Shown: positions 37,836 through 40,575 of the stretch, in pieces | Layout: each line of letters begins with the position of its first letter | How positions within the stretch are numbered: the first letter of the stretch is position 1 | Assembly (NCBI GenBank): GCA_947503115.1 | Contig: CANNCS010000025.1 | Coordinates: 1 to 40,575, forward strand | Reading direction: 5' to 3' | DNA: 40,575 nt | Source: an uncultured Marivita sp. | GTDB lineage: Bacteria; Pseudomonadota; Alphaproteobacteria; Rhodobacterales; Rhodobacteraceae | Notes under the pieces: generated by a model | The model's database searches: none | Told to the model about the DNA's origin: nothing | Seen by the model: only the letters and a program-made list of their open reading frames with translations | Made by a program: the position numbers and the translations under genes

Positions 37836-38137
37836 GTCGAAGGCCTTTCGAATCCATCGGTTCCGCTTGTCGCAAGCAGCCGTCCAAACCGGTTCACATG
37901 ATAAACGCGTGTGCCACAACGCACGGTGATCCACGCGCCTTCCACCTGCCCCGCCAGACCAACGCAATCACCCGCAGTTGCACCGGGTCCGCCGTCCTGT
38001 GTCACATAGCGGGAAGCCATCGCGTTGATCACATCCGTCTCCGTTATCGTGGCAGCGATCCAGCCAAAGCGGAACGCCAAGAGTGCGCCGACCAGCGTGG
38101 CAAGCCCAAGAGGCACCCACCAGACCCAGCGCACCAT
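37832..38137 (-). CDS. Small membrane-anchored protein downstream of liuA
   Basis: 101 residues with one N-terminal transmembrane helix (about 3-25, MVRWVWWVPLGLATLVGALLAFRF) and a mature part that probably lies in the periplasm, with two cysteines (GDCVGLAG and TVRCGTRVY) suited to a disulfide. The C-terminal VEGAWITVRCGTRVYHVNRFGRLL looks like a small beta-rich unit. No family recognised. Its ATG shares a base with the stop of an eight-codon leader frame (38137-38163). Its stop overlaps the acyl-CoA synthetase start. Confidence 0.7.
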   Translation of the reverse strand: MVRWVWWVPLGLATLVGALLAFRFGWIAATITETDVINAMASRYVTQDGGPGATAGDCVGLAGQVEGAWITVRCGTRVYHVNRFGRLLATSGTDGFERPST

Positions 38138-38163
38138 CAGAGGATCGAATTTTCTAGTGTCAT
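38137..38163 (-). CDS. Possible eight-codon leader ORF (MTLENSIL)
   Basis: ATG at 38163 is preceded by AGAGGA at an eight-base spacing and reads eight codons to a TGA that shares its A with the next gene's ATG (TGATG). The frame lies almost wholly inside the loop and right arm of the 38139-38177 hairpin, and its Shine-Dalgarno sequence forms the left arm. Three of its eight codons are Leu or Ile. It may couple or gate translation of the next gene; too short to confirm by sequence alone. Confidence 0.35.
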   Translation of the reverse strand: MTLENSIL

Positions 38164-38177
38164 CAACGCGATCCTCT
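38139..38177 (-). promoter_or_regulatory. Hairpin at the translation start of the second liu-operon gene
   Basis: On the minus strand AGAGGATCG (38177-38169) pairs exactly with CGATCCTCT (38147-38139) around a 21-base loop, ending two bases before the next gene's ATG (38137). The pairing would hide the AGAGGA ribosome-binding site. There is no T run, so translational control fits better than termination. Confidence 0.5.
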
Positions 38178-38193
38178 TTGCATTTTTGACAAC

Positions 38194-38237
38194 GCGCAAT
38201 TCATTCCGAAAACCAGTGCCCTTTTTTCGGATTGCGC
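38194..38237 (-). terminator. Composite hairpin directly after liuA
   Basis: GCGCAA (38194-38199) pairs with TTGCGC (38232-38237), and stacked inside, TCCGAAAA (38205-38212) pairs with TTTTCGGA (38224-38231), giving 14 base pairs with one 5-base bulge. It starts one base after the liuA stop (38241-38239). The T-rich arm is internal and no terminal T run follows, so it may be a partial terminator or a 3'-end stabiliser that makes liuA more abundant than the downstream genes. Confidence 0.5.
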
Positions 38238-38238
38238 T

Positions 38239-39402
38239 TCACCCCATCGCCGCCATCATTTCGCGGCCCACCAACATGCGCCGGATTTCAGACGTACCGG
38301 CACCGATCTCCATCAGCTTTGCATCGCGGAAGATGCGCGCCACCGGCGCGTCGGCCAGGAAGCCAGCACCGCCCATCGCCTGAACCGCCTGATGAGCCTG
38401 AACCATCGCCTGTTCGCTGGCATACAAGCAGCACGCGGCGGCGTCCTGACGGGTCACGTCCCCCCGGTCGCAGGCTTTGGCGACTTCGTAAACATATGCA
38501 CGGGACGAATTCATCGCCGTGTACATATCGGCCATCTTGCCCTGCATCAGTTGGAAATTGCCAATCGGCTGACCAAACTGTTTGCGCTCGGCCATGTATG
38601 GCATGATTTCGTCCAGACAAGCAGCCATGATACCAAGGCCGATCCCGGCAAGCACCACACGTTCGTAATCCAGACCCGACATCAGAACACGCACCCCTCT
38701 GCCTTCTTCGCCCAGCACGTTATCGAACGGCACTTCGACATCATCGAAAATCAATTCCGCGGTGTTCGATCCACGCATCCCCAGTTTGTCGAAATGCGGG
38801 GAGGTACTGAACCCCTTCATCGACTTTTCGATCAGGAACGCGGTGATCCCCTTAGACCCGGCATCGGGATCGGTTTTGGCATAGACGACAAGCGTGTCGG
38901 CATCCGGGCCATTGGTAATCCAGTACTTGTTGCCATTCAGCTTGTAATGATCGTTGCGTTTTTCGGCGCGCAATTTCATCGACACGACGTCGGACCCAGA
39001 ACCCGGTTCGGACATAGCCAAAGCGCCGACATGCTCTCCAGAAATCAGTCCAGGCAGATATTTTGTTTTTTGCTCAGAGTTACCGTTCAGTTTGATCTGG
39101 TTCACGCACAGGTTCGAATGCGCGCCATAGGACAGCGACACAGAAGCAGACGCCCGCGCCACTTCTTCCACGGCAACGGTGTGCGCCAGATATCCCATTC
39201 CGGCCCCACCGTATTCTTCGTCTACAGTGATACCCAGTAGGCCAAGTTCGCCCATCTCGGTCCATAGTTCGGGCGGAAACTCGTTTTTATTGTCGATCTC
39301 GGCCGCCATCGGTTTGACGCGTTCCTGCGCCCAGCGGTGCACCATCTCGCGCAAGGAATTAACGTCTTCACCAAGATCAAACTGCATGGTCGCGTTGAAC
39401 AT
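38239..39402 (-). CDS. liuA: Isovaleryl-CoA dehydrogenase
   Basis: FAD enzyme oxidising isovaleryl-CoA to 3-methylcrotonyl-CoA, passing electrons to ETF. 387 residues of acyl-CoA dehydrogenase fold: [12 protein letters not shown] (128-139) for FAD and substrate contact, [11 protein letters not shown], and the catalytic Glu247 in LDYERVVLA, the position diagnostic of isovaleryl-CoA dehydrogenase (Glu254 in the human enzyme). The C-terminal [17 protein letters not shown] is typical. ATG 39402 follows GGGGAGAGG. It is the first gene of the operon, behind a promoter overlapped by a palindrome, and is separated from the next gene by 101 bases with two hairpins. Confidence 0.96.
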   Translation of the reverse strand: MFNATMQFDLGEDVNSLREMVHRWAQERVKPMAAEIDNKNEFPPELWTEMGELGLLGITVDEEYGGAGMGYLAHTVAVEEVARASASVSLSYGAHSNLCVNQIKLNGNSEQKTKYLPGLISGEHVGALAMSEPGSGSDVVSMKLRAEKRNDHYKLNGNKYWITNGPDADTLVVYAKTDPDAGSKGITAFLIEKSMKGFSTSPHFDKLGMRGSNTAELIFDDVEVPFDNVLGEEGRGVRVLMSGLDYERVVLAGIGLGIMAACLDEIMPYMAERKQFGQPIGNFQLMQGKMADMYTAMNSSRAYVYEVAKACDRGDVTRQDAAACCLYASEQAMVQAHQAVQAMGGAGFLADAPVARIFRDAKLMEIGAGTSEIRRMLVGREMMAAMG

Positions 39403-39426
39403 TCGCCTCTCCCCGAGCGGATTTAT

Positions 39427-39440
39427 TGAACACTTGTTCA
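39427..39440. promoter_or_regulatory. Perfect palindrome TGAACA-ct-TGTTCA at the liuA promoter
   Basis: TGAACA (39427-39432) and TGTTCA (39435-39440) are exact inverted half sites two bases apart. The site begins one base downstream of the predicted liuA -10 box and covers the expected transcription start, the classic position for a repressor. Size and symmetry suit a TetR-family dimer. No regulator gene is in the window. Confidence 0.6.
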
Positions 39441-39441
39441 G

Positions 39442-39471
39442 ATATTACGGGAAACCCCATCATCAGGTCAA
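39442..39471 (-). promoter_or_regulatory. Candidate sigma-70 promoter of the liu operon
   Basis: On the minus strand TTGACC (39471-39466) is followed after 18 bases by TAATAT (39447-39442). The -35 box has five of six and the -10 box four of six consensus bases. It lies 40 bases upstream of the liuA ATG. Confidence 0.5.
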
Positions 39472-39540
39472 GCGCAAGGAACTGTTCGCGACATCGGGCG
39501 TTGGAAAGGCGAACCGCACCACCGGCGAAGGGACATCCGA

Positions 39541-40023
39541 ATGACCAAGACACTGACTGACATTTTCTGGAGCAATTTAAGCAAGATTCACGTCGTTCTG
39601 CTGAGCACCGGTGACGGGACACCCGTGCCGATGTCACCCCTCTCACGACAAGAAGACGGAGTGATCTGGTTCATCACCTCGGCCGATCACGACAGCTTCA
39701 AGGCTGCCGAAGCGGGCGCTAACGCTGACATTTACCTCTGCGATTCGGCTTGCCATATGTACGGCACCATCAAGGGGAGCCTGTCCGCTTCGCACGATGA
39801 CGAAAAACTAGACGCGCTTTGGTCGCCACTGGCCGCCGCTTGGTTTGACAAAGGCCGCGAGGATGACACGGTCAGGTTGATGAAATACATTCCGCACAAG
39901 GCCGAGATCTGGGCCACCGATGGCATTGGTAAATACCTATTCGAAACGATCAGGGCGAATGTCACCGATGCAAAACCCGATACCGGTGAATACGGCATCA
40001 TTCATATTAAGGAATTCACATGA
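39541..40023 (+). CDS. Pyridoxamine 5'-phosphate oxidase-fold protein (general stress type)
   Basis: 160 residues of the flavin-reductase-like split barrel: an N-terminal helix, then HVVLLSTGDGTPVPMSPLSRQEDGVIWFITSADHDSFKAAEAGANADIYLCD, where strand pairs and the S/T-rich turn form the FMN/F420-binding pattern of the Pyrid_ox_like (PF16242) 'general stress protein 26' group. The C-terminal HKAEIWATDGIGKYLFETIRANVT helix is also typical. It probably binds flavin; substrate unknown. The gene is divergent from liuA, and its stop overlaps the following creA-like gene as ATGA. Confidence 0.85.
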   Translation: MTKTLTDIFWSNLSKIHVVLLSTGDGTPVPMSPLSRQEDGVIWFITSADHDSFKAAEAGANADIYLCDSACHMYGTIKGSLSASHDDEKLDALWSPLAAAWFDKGREDDTVRLMKYIPHKAEIWATDGIGKYLFETIRANVTDAKPDTGEYGIIHIKEFT

Positions 40024-40478
40024 AACGACTGGGAACCGCCTGCCTGCTTGGCCTTCTTTCACTGTCACCCGCACGGGCCGAACAAGTGGGCGAAGTGGGT
40101 GTGGATTGGGTCGGCAACGACATCATCATCGAAGCCATCGCTGATCCCGATGTGCAGGGCGTAACCTGCCACATAGCTTATTTTGAACGCGGGTTGATCG
40201 ACCGGCTAAGCAAGGGAAACTGGTTCGAAGACCCATCGAACGCGTCCATCTCCTGCCGTCAAACCGGGCCGATTGAAATCGGTGATATTGACCGCGATGA
40301 TGATGGTGAAGACGTGTTCCGGGCGTCGCGGTCAATCATCCTGAAATCCCTACGGGTGAAGCGGATTTTCGACGAAAAGAACCAAACGCTGATTTACATC
40401 GCCCACGCGGCAGAGTTGACGGACGGATCGGCAAAAGTGTCGATGTCGACTGTGCCACTGTATGGATCGGATAAGTGA
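40020..40478 (+). CDS. creA: CreA family protein
   Basis: 152 residues with a signal peptide (MKRLGTACLLGLLSLSPARA) followed by the CreA (PF05981) pattern: VGEVGVDWVGNDIIIEAIADPDVQGVTCHIAYFERG, two cysteines (VTCHIAY and ISCRQTG) likely in a disulfide, then FRASRSIILKSLRVKRIFDEKNQTLIYIAHAAEL. Probably periplasmic; the family has no established biochemical function. It overlaps the preceding gene by four bases, so the two are co-translated. The remaining 97 bases of the window after its stop show no gene or clear terminator. Confidence 0.88.
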   Translation: MKRLGTACLLGLLSLSPARAEQVGEVGVDWVGNDIIIEAIADPDVQGVTCHIAYFERGLIDRLSKGNWFEDPSNASISCRQTGPIEIGDIDRDDDGEDVFRASRSIILKSLRVKRIFDEKNQTLIYIAHAAELTDGSAKVSMSTVPLYGSDK

Positions 40479-40575
40479 CATTTCATCCTCGGGTCACACC
40501 CTATCAGATTCACACATTTTGGTTGATTTTCTGCCCCATATTCCTTGCGAGTTGAGCGCCGTGCTTGATGGATTG

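Overview
The window reads as a chromosomal segment of a marine-type alphaproteobacterium of the Rhodobacteraceae/Roseobacteraceae. The evidence is the protein sequences (Paracoccus/Rhodobacter-like Nuo subunits, DUF5333 and DUF5337 family proteins), the moderately high GC content, and a complex I gene cluster interrupted by small extra genes, as known for Rhodobacter capsulatus. No rRNA, tRNA, CRISPR array, insertion sequence or phage gene was seen. Coding density is high and many genes overlap by four bases (ATGA or GTGA). No stretch longer than 300 bases lacks a gene; the longest is the roughly 297 bases upstream of nuoA.

Layout. (1) 1-5833, plus strand: the 3' end of an unrecognised gene, prfC (release factor 3), a large family 2-type glycosyltransferase, and an RhlE-like DEAD-box RNA helicase. 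(2) 5893-9754, minus strand: birA, coaX, rnj and gph, for biotin ligation, CoA synthesis, RNA decay and phosphoglycolate salvage. (3) 9806-28708, minus strand: all 14 nuo genes in the order A-B-C-D-E-F-G-H-I-J-K-L-M-N, with eight non-nuo genes between them (three lipoproteins, two exported proteins, two membrane proteins and a cysteine-free carboxymuconolactone decarboxylase-like protein). A candidate promoter precedes nuoA and a strong intrinsic terminator follows nuoN. Two further terminator-like hairpins lie after nuoF and may split the cluster into two expression units. (4) 28903-29343, minus strand: a cytochrome c'/c556-type protein. (5) 29437-39402, minus strand: a leucine/isovalerate degradation (liu) operon: liuA, a small membrane protein, an acyl-CoA synthetase, an LprI-like exported protein, liuB, liuD, a glutathione transferase, liuE, liuC and a small membrane protein. 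A promoter overlapped by a perfect palindrome lies upstream of liuA. (6) 39541-40478, plus strand: a pyridoxamine-phosphate-oxidase-fold protein and a CreA-family protein, overlapping and divergent from liuA.

How the genes work together. The liu operon takes isovaleryl-CoA through 3-methylcrotonyl-CoA, 3-methylglutaconyl-CoA and HMG-CoA to acetyl-CoA and acetoacetate. The co-encoded acyl-CoA synthetase could activate acetoacetate or a branched short-chain acid. LiuA electrons enter the quinone pool through ETF (not in the window), and NADH is oxidised by complex I. BirA is the enzyme expected to biotinylate the LiuD carrier lysine. The most unusual material is the set of accessory genes in the nuo cluster, above all a helix-hairpin-helix-like C-terminal domain shared by NuoE and an adjacent membrane-anchored protein, and the RNA or operator structures at nuoF, liuA, liuB-liuD and nuoA.
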